A stretch of DNA of 56,355 nt from Synergistales bacterium. Lineage in GTDB: Bacteria > Synergistota > Synergistia > Synergistales > Aminiphilaceae. Position numbers and translations under genes: made by a program. Under the pieces are notes generated by a model. That model did not search any database. It saw only the letters and a program-made list of their open reading frames with translations, and had not been told where the DNA came from. This document shows positions 1 to 7,732 of the stretch, in pieces; within the stretch, counting starts at the first letter, position 1, and each line of letters opens with the position of its first letter. The DNA is taken from NCBI GenBank assembly GCA_021736445.1, contig JAIPGA010000004.1, positions 1 to 56,355 of the forward strand, in the 5' to 3' direction.

Positions 1-230
1 CACCAGCGACCTGGCGGCCGCCGCCGGAGCGGAGGCCCTGGAGCGGGCCGGTCTGGCCCCGGAGGAGCTCGACATGGTGCTGGTGGCCACCAACACCCCG
101 GACACCATCTTTCCTTCGGTAGCCTGCAGGGTCCAGGACAGAATCGGCGCCGTCAAAGCGGGCGCCAGCGATATCCAGACCGGCCCGCTCCAGGGCCTCC
201 GCTCCGGCGGCGGCCGCCAGGTCGCTGGTG
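1..230. repeat. Inverted repeat / fabH fold-back at the window edge
   Basis: Bases 1-56 are the exact reverse complement of 175-230, with a 118-base spacer. Both arms encode the same FabH segment, once on each strand, and the left arm is cut by the window edge. The turn-around lies at or next to GATATC (170-175), itself a palindrome. The minus strand reads FabH codons 1-74 and then flips into codons of about 113 back to 57. This is the signature of a template-switch chimera or foldback read at a contig end, although a real inversion cannot be excluded. Confidence 0.9.
2..175 (+). pseudogene. fabH: fabH internal fragment, plus orientation
   Basis: The plus strand encodes about 58 codons of beta-ketoacyl-ACP synthase III, including the family segment around TPDTIFPS and the region leading to the catalytic cysteine (ACRVQDRIGAVKAG). 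It has no start codon and stops resembling FabH at about 170, where the sequence flips strand. It continues the minus-strand N-terminal fragment at 176-397: joined together they would give an uninterrupted FabH of at least 113 residues. It is therefore probably the displaced remainder of the same gene, not a second copy. Confidence 0.7.
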
Positions 231-397
231 TTCTCGTCCGGTGCGGCGATACGCCGCTCAATGATGCCAGTGCGTTCCCGGATCCACTTGTCGTTGGTGT
301 CCACCAGGGTTTCCAGTTCGTGGTTGTCCATCACCCGTTCGGGCACCGCCATCCCGGTGGACCAGAGACTAACGGTTCTTCCGGTAAAGATCGTCAT
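176..397 (-). CDS. fabH: Beta-ketoacyl-ACP synthase III (FabH), N-terminal 74 codons only
   Basis: FabH condenses acetyl-CoA with malonyl-ACP to start fatty-acid synthesis. The fragment has the usual N-terminus with GMAVPE, the substrate-contact segment NDKWIRERTGI (about residues 35-45) and SDLAAAAG. Its ATG overlaps the plsX stop codon (TAATG), so the two are translationally coupled. After residue 74 the frame enters the inverted copy of its own downstream sequence, and the active-site Cys, His and Asn are not present in this reading. I treat it as a real gene broken by the fold-back at the window edge. Confidence 0.85.
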
Positions 398-1401
398 TAT
401 ATGTTGCCCCCTCGTTCCAGTTCTTCGCGGACCCGTTCCACAGCCTTCCTGGCCACCACATCCCGGCCGACACCGAGGGCGCTGGAGATGGCGGTCGCCT
501 TCGAACGGCCGTGGGCCTTGATCACCGGTCCGTTCACCCCCAGCAGGAGGGTTCCTCCGTAGCGTTCGTAGTTGAACCGGTGCCAGAGCTCCTTCAGCAT
601 GGGAACCATAAAGACCATTCCCACCCGCGGCAGTACGCGGCGGCCCATCTCTTCCTTGAGGAGCTCGTAGACGGCGTGGCCCGCACCCTCCATGAACTTC
701 AGAAGGATGTTGCCGGTAAACCCGTCGCAGACCACCACGTCCGCCGGCCCCATGGGAAGGTCCTTGCCTTCCACATACCCGATGAAGTTGTCGAGCTTCG
801 CCTGGATCAGCTCCCGGGCCTCGCCGACCACCTCGTCACCCTTGAACTCCTCTTCACCGTTGGAGAGCAGGGCGATCTCGGGCTGCTCCACCCCCATGGT
901 GCTCCGCATGAACACCTCGCCGACCAGGGCGAAATGGTAGAGGTTCACCGGCTTGCAGCGCACGGTGGCGCCCACATCCAGAAGCAGCGTGACCTTGCTC
1001 AGGAAAGGGACCGGGACACCCAGCGCCGGCCGCTCGATGCCGGGGATCCGTCCCACCAGCAGCACCCCGCCGGCTACAATCGCACCGGTGTTGCCGGCGG
1101 AGATGCACCCCGTGGCTTCGCCGGCGCGGACCATCTCCATGGCGACCCGCAGGCTTGATTTCCGCTTCTTGCGTATCGCCACCGCCGGGGTCTCGTCCAT
1201 CCCGATGACCTCGGGGGCATCGACGATATGAAGCCGTCCCCGGTCGGCATCCTCCAGCTGCGACAGCTGTGCTTCTATGGCTTCAGCTCTTCCAACCAGC
1301 GCCACCTCGAGGTCACTGTGTTCCCTGCAGGCCTCCGCGGCCCCCTTGCAGGTCTCCTCGGGCGCATAGTCGCCTCCCATTGCATCAAGAGCCAAGAGCA
1401 T
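397..1401 (-). CDS. plsX: Phosphate acyltransferase PlsX
   Basis: A 334-aa protein, full length for the family. PlsX converts acyl-ACP to acyl-phosphate, the donor used by PlsY in phosphatidic acid synthesis, and is a peripheral membrane enzyme. Recognisable features are the N-terminal LALDAMGGDYAP, GMDE at 67-70, and the glycine-rich SAGNTGAI at 101-108. It lies between fapR upstream (16-base gap) and fabH downstream (overlapping), the classic lipid-synthesis order. It should be controlled through the fapR promoter region. Confidence 0.95.
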   Translation of the reverse strand: MLLALDAMGGDYAPEETCKGAAEACREHSDLEVALVGRAEAIEAQLSQLEDADRGRLHIVDAPEVIGMDETPAVAIRKKRKSSLRVAMEMVRAGEATGCISAGNTGAIVAGGVLLVGRIPGIERPALGVPVPFLSKVTLLLDVGATVRCKPVNLYHFALVGEVFMRSTMGVEQPEIALLSNGEEEFKGDEVVGEARELIQAKLDNFIGYVEGKDLPMGPADVVVCDGFTGNILLKFMEGAGHAVYELLKEEMGRRVLPRVGMVFMVPMLKELWHRFNYERYGGTLLLGVNGPVIKAHGRSKATAISSALGVGRDVVARKAVERVREELERGGNI

Positions 1402-1417
1402 TCACTCCACCTCTCCC

Positions 1418-2032
1418 TCAAACCGTATCCGCGTCAAGCGACAATCCACTCCGTTCGTCCATCGTCACGACAACAAACCGACCGACAAAGATCTCTTTCC
1501 CCTCGACCCGGGTCCGGACACTGACAACCGTTTTGTTACCCTTTCTCGAACCCACCTTGGCCTTGGCGATCAGACGATCCCCCACCAGCGCGGGCTTCCG
1601 GTAGTTGACCCGGGCGGCTCCGGTCACCACCAGACGGGCTTCGATCACCGCCATGGCGAGGGAGCTCGCCTGGGAATAGATGTGATGGTCCCAGATGATA
1701 TCGGTATCCCGGAAGGCCATATCCCGGGAGGCCTGGATCACCGAAAGCGCCCAGCTGTCCGGTTCAAGCTCCAGCAGCTCGCCCACCACATCCTCGTGCC
1801 GCATGGAGGTCAACCGGCTTGTCGCCGTCTGCGCCATGCGCCGCATCCGTTCCCGCAATTCCGGGAGCCCGAGAAGGGTGCGGTCGAGCCTGATGGTGCT
1901 CACGCTCACACCAAGCACGGCAGCCAGCTCGTCGTCGGTGTACAGCGGGTTGTTCTCCAGCAGGTTCTGCAACCGCTGGTGTCGTTCTCTCCGAGGCCGT
2001 GACCGTACCAGAGAGGATCCCTCCATTAGCAC
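1418..2032 (-). CDS. fapR: FapR-like fatty-acid/phospholipid transcription regulator
   Basis: A 204-aa protein, slightly longer than Bacillus FapR (about 188). The N-terminal third carries a DeoR-like helix-turn-helix (DDELAAVLGVSVSTIRLDR, about residues 33-51). The rest is a hot-dog domain resembling acyl-CoA thioesterases, which in the family binds malonyl-CoA as the inducer. The first possible start is GTG at 2032, with an in-frame ATG at 2026; neither has a good Shine-Dalgarno, and both sit inside the putative FapR operator. It is followed directly by plsX and fabH, its expected targets. Confidence 0.88.
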   Translation of the reverse strand: MLMEGSSLVRSRPRRERHQRLQNLLENNPLYTDDELAAVLGVSVSTIRLDRTLLGLPELRERMRRMAQTATSRLTSMRHEDVVGELLELEPDSWALSVIQASRDMAFRDTDIIWDHHIYSQASSLAMAVIEARLVVTGAARVNYRKPALVGDRLIAKAKVGSRKGNKTVVSVRTRVEGKEIFVGRFVVVTMDERSGLSLDADTV

Positions 2033-2042
2033 TAGGTATTAA
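2026..2042. promoter_or_regulatory. Candidate FapR operator
   Basis: This 17-bp imperfect palindrome reads TTAATACCTAGTGCTAA on the minus strand. It closely resembles the FapR box known from Bacillus (TTAGTACCTNGTNTTAA type). It begins about 14 bases downstream of the predicted start of transcription and covers the fapR start codon, a position suited to autorepression relieved by malonyl-CoA. The match is by eye. Confidence 0.65.
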
Positions 2043-2062
2043 GAACGCCAGGTCATAGGAGC

Positions 2063-2090
2063 AGTATATAAAGCCGGCGGTGTTTGTCAA
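2063..2090 (-). promoter_or_regulatory. Sigma-70-type promoter of fapR-plsX-fabH
   Basis: On the minus strand there is a perfect -35 TTGACA (2090-2085), a 16-base spacer, and -10 TATACT (2068-2063). The predicted transcript start is near 2056, just upstream of the FapR box. Confidence 0.75.
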
Positions 2091-2121
2091 GCCCGGGTTT
2101 GTCCCCGGGCGTGGGCACACC

Positions 2122-2148
2122 AAAAGCGGGGGCCGGTCACGCCCCCGC
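2122..2148 (-). terminator. Rho-independent terminator after rpmF
   Basis: On the minus strand a perfect 8-bp GC stem (GCGGGGGC / GCCCCCGC, 7-base loop) is followed by TTTT. It separates the ackA-DUF177-rpmF transcript from the fapR promoter. A second GC-only hairpin (2091-2110) lies just beyond it. Confidence 0.7.
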
Positions 2149-2169
2149 TCTGCTCTCTGTGCCTCCGTG

Positions 2170-2370
2170 CTACTCCTCGTCCTCGTCGGCGGCCCCTTTG
2201 GTGACCTTCCTGCCCCTGTAATAGCCGCATTCGTTACAGGCCCGGTAGGTCTCTACCGGCTCCCCGCAGTGGGGGCAGGTTGTCAGCGAAGGTCCACGCA
2301 ACGCGCCCAGCCACTGGGCCTTCCGTTTCCTGGCCCGCTGGCGCGATGTCTTCCTCTTCGGCACTGCCAT
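2170..2370 (-). CDS. rpmF: 50S ribosomal protein L32
   Basis: A 66-aa basic protein, a standard length for bL32. It starts with the family signature MAVPKRKTSRQRAR and carries a zinc-ribbon pair (CPHC and CNEC, about residues 32-48), so this is the zinc-binding (C+) form. The acidic C-terminal tail (ADEDEE) is slightly unusual. It follows the YceD/DUF177 gene by only 2 bases, a near-universal bacterial pairing, and leads into the lipid genes. Confidence 0.95.
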   Translation of the reverse strand: MAVPKRKTSRQRARKRKAQWLGALRGPSLTTCPHCGEPVETYRACNECGYYRGRKVTKGAADEDEE

Positions 2371-2372
2371 GG

Positions 2373-2960
2373 TTACTCCCCTCCTTTATCCGCTTCGGGA
2401 AACTGCTGTTTGAGCTTTTCGAGCTGTTCCAGTCGTGGGTCGATCTCCTGCCCGGAACAGGTGCACTCCTCTGTGTTGAGATCCGCGCCGCAGGTCGGAC
2501 AGATCCCCTTGCAGTCCTTTGTACAGAGCACTGCAGGGGGAAGGACCTCAACCAGGCACTCCCAGACGAGAGGTGCGATGTTCAGGGTTTCCGGCCACGA
2601 GTCAACCAGGATGAAGTGCTCTTCATCGTCAAAACCTTGGTCCTCGTCGTTCTCTGCACGGGACTTCAGCACATAAAAATACAGGAAATCACTCTGCAGT
2701 GCAAGCTCTACAGGCCGGAGACAGCGGGAACAGGGAACCACCGCCGCGCCCTCCACGTGGAGCTGCACCTGGAAGACCCCCTGCTCCCACCGTGTCGTCG
2801 CCCCTGCCGTAATGCCCTGGGGAAAGCTGTACTCCTGGCCCCAGTAGGCGATGGCAAAGTGTTCTGTCGATGACCACTCATACCGCTCTTCCTGCGGTGC
2901 GTCCACAAGGCCGGGTCGCACCGGGAAATCCCAATATGGGGGAGCCGATGTATACGCCAT
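2373..2960 (-). CDS. YceD/DUF177 family protein
   Basis: A 195-aa protein of the YceD family, whose members almost always precede rpmF and are linked to 23S rRNA or ribosome assembly. A central CSRC pair (about residues 78-81) and a C-terminal zinc-like cluster (CKGIC, CGADL, CTC) are visible, as in the family. The start ATG has a strong AAAGGGGGG upstream. It is co-transcribed with rpmF downstream and probably with ackA upstream (57-base gap). The molecular function is not established from the sequence. Confidence 0.88.
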   Translation of the reverse strand: MAYTSAPPYWDFPVRPGLVDAPQEERYEWSSTEHFAIAYWGQEYSFPQGITAGATTRWEQGVFQVQLHVEGAAVVPCSRCLRPVELALQSDFLYFYVLKSRAENDEDQGFDDEEHFILVDSWPETLNIAPLVWECLVEVLPPAVLCTKDCKGICPTCGADLNTEECTCSGQEIDPRLEQLEKLKQQFPEADKGGE

Positions 2961-3017
2961 AGTTCGCCCCCCTTTCTTTGATGTTATCAGTGCCGGGCCG
3001 GGCCTGCCACGCCCCTG

Positions 3018-4214
3018 CTAGCCCTTGACGAGCGCCCAGGTGTCGCTGGCGATCACATACTCCTCGTTGGTGGGGATCACCATCAGGGCCACCGAGGAAT
3101 CCTCCGTGCTGATCACGGCCTCCTCGCCGCGGATATTGTTCTTTGCGGGGTCAAAATGGGCACCCAGGAACCCGAGCTGTTCGCCCACCTTCCTGCGCAG
3201 CACATCGCTGTTTTCGCCGATACCGGCGGTGAAGACGACGGCATCCAGACCGCCCATGGCGGCCGCGTAGGCGCCGATGTACTTCCGCACGCTGTAGCAG
3301 AGCATCTCCTGGGCGAGGGAGGCCCGTTCGTCACCCTTTTCCGCGGCCTCCTCGATGTCCCGGAGGTCGCTGCCGATCCCGGAGACCCCCTTCAGGCCGC
3401 TCTCCTTGTGCAGGATGTGGCTGACCTCCTTGATGCTCAGCTCCTCCTCTTCCATAAGGTGCAGGACGGCCACCGGGTCGATGTCGCCGCACCGGGTCCC
3501 CATGAGAATCCCGGGGACCGTCCCGAAGCCGAGGCTCGTGTCGTAGCTCCTGCCGCCCTTGACGGCCGTGATGGAGCTTCCGTTGCCCAGGTGGCAGGTA
3601 ACGATGCGGAGGTCCTTCTCGTCTTTGCCGAGCATCTCGGCAGCCCGCCTGGCCACGAAGGAGTGGCTCGTGCCGTGGAATCCGTAGCGTCTGATGGCGT
3701 ACTTCTTGTAGTACTCGTAGGGAAGTCCGTACATATAGGAATGTTTGGGCATGGTCTGGTGGAAGGCTGTATCGAAGACCGCCACCTGGGGTGTCTCGGG
3801 GAGCACCTCATGCATCGCCCTGATTCCCGTCAGGTTGGCGGGATTGTGCAGCGGCGCCAGGGGGATGCACTCCTCGATGGCGGCGAAGACCTTGTCGTCC
3901 ACAATGACGGACTGCGAGAAATGTTCGCCGCCGTGGACCACCCTGTGGCCGACAGCCTTCAGCTCGTCGAGACTCTGCAGCACGCCGTCTTCCGGGGACT
4001 GCAGCAGGGCGAGCACCTCGCTGACACCCTTTTTGTGGTTCGGGATGTCCACATCGACAAACTTCTTCTCCGAGCCGTTCTTCTCGTGCTTGATCCTCGA
4101 TCCGTCGATGCCGATGCGCTCCACGAGACCCTTGCAGAGGACATCCTCTGTGGTCATGTCGAAGAGCTGATACTTGAGCGAAGAGCTGCCGCAATTCAGA
4201 ACCAGAACCTTCAT
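3018..4214 (-). CDS. ackA: Acetate kinase
   Basis: A 398-aa protein, the normal length. It interconverts acetate plus ATP with acetyl phosphate plus ADP; in a fermenter it yields ATP. ASKHA-fold motifs are clear: NCGSSSLK at 7-14, VHGGE at 93-97, FDTAFH at 147-152 with the catalytic Asp, and GFHGTSH at 178-184. A GGGAGG ribosome site precedes the ATG. It is the first gene of the leftward rpmF/lipid transcript and faces tmcAL across a 70-base region holding an 11-bp inverted repeat. No pta gene is in the window. Confidence 0.97.
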   Translation of the reverse strand: MKVLVLNCGSSSLKYQLFDMTTEDVLCKGLVERIGIDGSRIKHEKNGSEKKFVDVDIPNHKKGVSEVLALLQSPEDGVLQSLDELKAVGHRVVHGGEHFSQSVIVDDKVFAAIEECIPLAPLHNPANLTGIRAMHEVLPETPQVAVFDTAFHQTMPKHSYMYGLPYEYYKKYAIRRYGFHGTSHSFVARRAAEMLGKDEKDLRIVTCHLGNGSSITAVKGGRSYDTSLGFGTVPGILMGTRCGDIDPVAVLHLMEEEELSIKEVSHILHKESGLKGVSGIGSDLRDIEEAAEKGDERASLAQEMLCYSVRKYIGAYAAAMGGLDAVVFTAGIGENSDVLRRKVGEQLGFLGAHFDPAKNNIRGEEAVISTEDSSVALMVIPTNEEYVIASDTWALVKG

Positions 4215-4228
4215 GTGTAGAACCTCCC

Positions 4229-4257
4229 TTGACCTCTACGATCCCTCCCGCTACATT
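4229..4257 (+). promoter_or_regulatory. Possible promoter of tmcAL
   Basis: TTGACC (4229-4234), a 17-base spacer, and TACATT (4252-4257). The left arm of the 4240-4280 inverted repeat lies in its spacer, so a protein bound to the repeat would block it. Confidence 0.45.
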
Positions 4258-4280
4258 GTCGATAGATTTCGGGAGGGATC
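4240..4280. repeat. 11-bp perfect inverted repeat between ackA and tmcAL
   Basis: GATCCCTCCCG (4240-4250) is repeated in inverse as CGGGAGGGATC (4270-4280) with a 19-base spacer. The right arm contains the tmcAL ribosome-binding site (GGGAGGG, 8 bases before its ATG). It may be an operator between the divergent genes, or an RNA hairpin that hides the ribosome site if transcription starts upstream of 4240. Confidence 0.8.
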
Positions 4281-4284
4281 TCCG

Positions 4285-5493
4285 ATGACGCAACCTGTGG
4301 TCTGTATTGTTGCGGAATACAACCCGTTGCACAACGGGCACGCCTGGCATATCGCACAGTCCAGGGCAACCAGCGGCGCCCGGGCCGTCATGGTGGTGCT
4401 CTCCTCACACTTCGTCCAGCGGGGTGAACCCGCCTTCCTGGACAAGTGGACCCGTACCCGTCTGGCCCTGGAAGCGGGAGCCGATCTCGTCCTGGAGCTT
4501 CCCACCTACTTCTCCTGCTCCAACGCGGGGGTCTTCGGCAACGCCGCGGTGGACATCGCCGCCGCGACCGGGGTCGTGACCGACATGGCCTTCGGGATGG
4601 AGACACCGGAATGCGATCTGGAGCGGACCGTAGACATTCTAGTGCACGAACCGCCTCAATTCAAGGAAGCGCTCCGCACCAATCTCGAAGCGGGCTACTC
4701 CTACGTGGAAGCCCGCTCCCGCGCCCTGGGCTCCCTCTGCCCGGAAGGAGAGGAGCTGCTCCGCAGGCCCAACAACTCCCTGGCCGTGGCCTACTGCATG
4801 CGCATCACCGCAAGACACCTGGGCATCCGACCCCGGGCGATCCAGCGCCGGGGCGGCGGCTACCACAGCGAGGCCCCCCATCCCATGGCCGGCGCTTCGG
4901 CGGTGCGGCGGATGGTGCGGCAGGGGGAAGAGACCGACGCGGAGAAGGCCCTCCCCGCCTTCACCTGGCGGGCCGTCCGCGAGGCCCTGGAGGCCGGGCG
5001 GATTCCCCTGGACTCCGATCTCCTCTGGCGCTGCGTCCGCACGGTGCTGCTCCGGAACACCCCCCGGGAGACGGCAGCCTCCTCGGAGATGGCCGAAGGT
5101 CTGGAACACCGTCTCCACCGGGCGGCCCTGGCCTGCACCTCCTGGGAGGAAGCCGTGGATTTCTGCACCTCCCGGCGCTATCCCCGGGGCCGGATCCAGC
5201 GTCATTTCATCCATCTGCTGCTCGGGATCACCCACAGCTTCGGCCGTCGTCTCCAGCGGACAGGCCCGCCCTATATCCGGATCCTCGGCGCAACCGGCAG
5301 GGGCAGAACAGTGCTGAAGGAGATCAAGAGCCGCGCAGCCCTGCCCATCCTCTCCAAAGCGGCAGCGCCCCGGGGCACCCCTGCCTATGAGGTGGTCGCG
5401 CTGGAACACCGGGCCGCCGCACTCTGGGAGAACCTGGTGCCCGCCCCCCAGGCACGCACCGAAGCGCGCCGCAGCACGGTCGTCACCGATTGA
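4285..5493 (+). CDS. tmcAL: tRNA(Met) cytidine acetate ligase TmcAL (YlbM/DUF795 nucleotidyltransferase)
   Basis: A 402-aa protein. In Bacillus this family acetylates C34 of elongator tRNA-Met using acetate and ATP. The N-terminus has the nucleotidyltransferase signature AEYNPLHNGH (about residues 10-19) followed by SSHFVQRGEP. The frame is open further upstream, but the ATG at 4285 has the ribosome site and the family N-terminus. It lies divergent from acetate kinase, an interesting match because both use acetate. It overlaps the end of coaD by 11 bases on the opposite strand. Confidence 0.88.
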   Translation: MTQPVVCIVAEYNPLHNGHAWHIAQSRATSGARAVMVVLSSHFVQRGEPAFLDKWTRTRLALEAGADLVLELPTYFSCSNAGVFGNAAVDIAAATGVVTDMAFGMETPECDLERTVDILVHEPPQFKEALRTNLEAGYSYVEARSRALGSLCPEGEELLRRPNNSLAVAYCMRITARHLGIRPRAIQRRGGGYHSEAPHPMAGASAVRRMVRQGEETDAEKALPAFTWRAVREALEAGRIPLDSDLLWRCVRTVLLRNTPRETAASSEMAEGLEHRLHRAALACTSWEEAVDFCTSRRYPRGRIQRHFIHLLLGITHSFGRRLQRTGPPYIRILGATGRGRTVLKEIKSRAALPILSKAAAPRGTPAYEVVALEHRAAALWENLVPAPQARTEARRSTVVTD

Positions 5494-5977
5494 ACCGCAC
5501 CGGCGGGAAACGCTCCCGCATCCTCCGGAAGACCCCCGGCGGCACCATGCTGTGCACGGAACCCCCGAAGTTGTAGACCTCCTTGACCATGCTGCTGGAC
5601 AGATAGGAGTACTCCGGTTCGGTGACGATGAAAAAGGTCTCGATCTCCGGGGCCAGCTGTCTGTTCATCTGGGCCAGCTGGAATTCGTACTCGAAGTCGG
5701 AGAGCGCCCGCAATCCCCGGATCACCACCCTGCTCTGCACCTGGCGCATGAAATCCACCAGCAGTCCCTCGAAGCAGGTGACGGTGACATTGGGCATGTG
5801 GCTCAAGGCCTCGCGGGACATGGCCTCCCGCTCCTCCACGCTGAAGGTGGCCTGTTTCTGGGGATTCAGCAGGACGGCCACCACCAGTTCGTCGAAATGG
5901 GTGGCCGCCCGCTCCGCGATATACAGATGGCCGTTGGTAATGGGATCAAAGGATCCCGGATAGACAGCTCGTATCAT
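5483..5977 (-). CDS. coaD: Phosphopantetheine adenylyltransferase
   Basis: A 164-aa protein of typical length. It catalyses the penultimate step of coenzyme A synthesis, transferring AMP from ATP to 4'-phosphopantetheine. It shows PGSFDPITNGH (7-17, containing the HxGH-like motif), RGLR at 87-90, and the C-terminal SYLSSS at 124-129. The ATG at 5977 is the family start even though the frame is open upstream. It follows rsmD with a 1-base gap, the common rsmD-coaD pair. Confidence 0.96.
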   Translation of the reverse strand: MIRAVYPGSFDPITNGHLYIAERAATHFDELVVAVLLNPQKQATFSVEEREAMSREALSHMPNVTVTCFEGLLVDFMRQVQSRVVIRGLRALSDFEYEFQLAQMNRQLAPEIETFFIVTEPEYSYLSSSMVKEVYNFGGSVHSMVPPGVFRRMRERFPPVRFNR

Positions 5978-5978
5978 C

Positions 5979-6497
5979 CTACGCCTCCAGGTCAGTCCGC
6001 TCCAGAAAGGTGAGCACCGTTTCGCCGTACGTCCTGTCCCTCCGCTCGAATCCCGCCGGTGTCTCCGGCAGCACAACCCGCGAGGAGTGCTCCAGAACAA
6101 AAACACCCCGGGGTCGGAGCAGCGCCGCAATGCCCGGAAAGAGCGCACCCAGCAGCGGCTGCTCCCAGCCGTCCCCATAGGGGGGGTCGGCAAAGACGAC
6201 ATGGAAGGGAGCGAAGCGGCGTTCCAGAAGGGGGAGGCTCTTGCGGACATCCACGGCGAGCACCTCCACACTCCCCTGCGGCGCGGTGCGCCGCAGCTCC
6301 GCCGCCCGCCGTCTGTCCCGCTCCACCATCACCACCAGACCGGCGCCGCGACGGAGCGCCTCGCCACCGACCCTTCCCGTTCCGGCGAAGAGATCGAGAA
6401 CACGCTCTTCCGTTACGGGGCCGAGTATGTTGAACAGCGCCTGGAGCACCTTCCGGGAGGTCGGTCGAACCGGCTTCACAAAACCATCCTTCCACAC
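5979..6497 (-). CDS. rsmD: 16S rRNA (guanine966-N2)-methyltransferase RsmD
   Basis: A 172-aa class I SAM-dependent methyltransferase. The SAM-binding motif DLFAGTGRVG is at 35-44 and the catalytic DPPY at 104-107. The RPTSRKVLQALFNIL segment is the RsmD hallmark. The protein lacks the usual 20-30-residue N-terminal strand (the RIIAG-x-KG-x-L segment). The only start available is GTG at 6497, because the frame closes shortly upstream without another start codon. It is coupled to coaD. Activity is likely but the trimmed N-terminus is odd. Confidence 0.85.
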   Translation of the reverse strand: MWKDGFVKPVRPTSRKVLQALFNILGPVTEERVLDLFAGTGRVGGEALRRGAGLVVMVERDRRRAAELRRTAPQGSVEVLAVDVRKSLPLLERRFAPFHVVFADPPYGDGWEQPLLGALFPGIAALLRPRGVFVLEHSSRVVLPETPAGFERRDRTYGETVLTFLERTDLEA

Positions 6498-6556
6498 TAT
6501 ACTGTAGCACGTTTGCTCGATTCTTCACGATTCACAGCAAAAAAAGGAGTGAGCCC

Positions 6557-7732
6557 ATGGCAGGACTCTCGAAAGGCAAACAGGCACTCAAACCGGAACT
6601 TCTGCTCCTGGCGTGCACCCATCTGGTCAACGATATCCACGCGGCCTTCCTCCCTACGCTGCTCCCGCGGCTCGTGGACAGCCTGGGGATCACCCTCGCC
6701 CAGGGGGGGCTCCTGAAATCAATGAACGGACTGGTCCATATCATCGGGCAGCCTGTCTTCGGCCACTACGCCGACGCCTCGCGCAAACCCTTTTTTATCG
6801 TACTTGGGCCGATCTGTACAGCACTGGGCCTCGCCCTGCTGCCCTTTGCGCCGAACTACGGCGCCGCCCTGCTCTGCATCGCCATCTACAGCATCGGCAG
6901 TGCCGCCTTCCACCCCCAGGGCACCGGGACGGTAGGCCTGGTGGTGCCGCCGGAGCAGCTGGCCTTTTCACTGGCGATCTTCAGCACCGGCGGCATGCTG
7001 GGCGCCACACTCAGCCCGCTCTACGCCATCGCCATCACCGAGACCCTCGGGCTGTCTGGGCTTCCGGTCATCCTCCTCCCACCGCTGATCCTCCTGGGCC
7101 TCTTCTTCCGCTTCCGCCTCGACCGGGGGATCTCCTCGGAGAAACCCCAGAGCACAGGGGTACGCCTGCTTCCCAATGTGGTCTCCGTATTCCGACAGGT
7201 CTACCGCATCTGGAGCATCTCCCTGGCCCGGAACGCGGCCAACCAGGGGATCCGGTTCTTCCTGCCCACCCTGGTCGCCTCCCGGGGCGGTTCGCTCTTC
7301 GAGGGCGGGGCCACACTCTTCGCCGTCACCATCACCGGCACGGCGGCATCCATTCTGGGCGGCAAGGTCGCCGACAGACTGGGGAAGCGTGCGTTCCTGG
7401 GGCTCTCGCTGACCGCCGCACCGCTTTTCATCCTGCCGGCGACCCTGGCCGAGGGCGCCGGGTCGACGCTCCTCTTCATGGGGGCCATCGCCTGTCTGAA
7501 CGCCACCATTCCCGTCACCACGGCGCTGGCCCAGGAACGGGTGCCCCACGCCCGCTCCCTGAGCAGCTCCATGGTCATGGGCGTGGCCTTCGGGCTGGCG
7601 GGGTTCGTCACCTATCCCATGGGGCTCATCGCCGACCGGTGGTCGGTCACCCTGGCCATCCAGGCCATCACCTTTCTCCCCTGGCTTTCGCTGATCCCGC
7701 TGGCCTTCAGCGCCAGGGACCACTCGTTCTAG
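6557..7732 (+). CDS. Major facilitator superfamily exporter (fosmidomycin-resistance-like)
   Basis: A 391-aa polytopic membrane protein with about 12 hydrophobic helices and the MFS loop motif GHYADASRKP after the second helix. The opening HLVNDIHAAFLPTLLPRL resembles Fsr-type drug exporters. AAAGGAGTGAG lies 7 bases before the ATG. It diverges from rsmD and overlaps the end of trmO by 4 bases. The substrate is unknown; the Fsr resemblance is by eye. Confidence 0.8.
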   Translation: MAGLSKGKQALKPELLLLACTHLVNDIHAAFLPTLLPRLVDSLGITLAQGGLLKSMNGLVHIIGQPVFGHYADASRKPFFIVLGPICTALGLALLPFAPNYGAALLCIAIYSIGSAAFHPQGTGTVGLVVPPEQLAFSLAIFSTGGMLGATLSPLYAIAITETLGLSGLPVILLPPLILLGLFFRFRLDRGISSEKPQSTGVRLLPNVVSVFRQVYRIWSISLARNAANQGIRFFLPTLVASRGGSLFEGGATLFAVTITGTAASILGGKVADRLGKRAFLGLSLTAAPLFILPATLAEGAGSTLLFMGAIACLNATIPVTTALAQERVPHARSLSSSMVMGVAFGLAGFVTYPMGLIADRWSVTLAIQAITFLPWLSLIPLAFSARDHSF

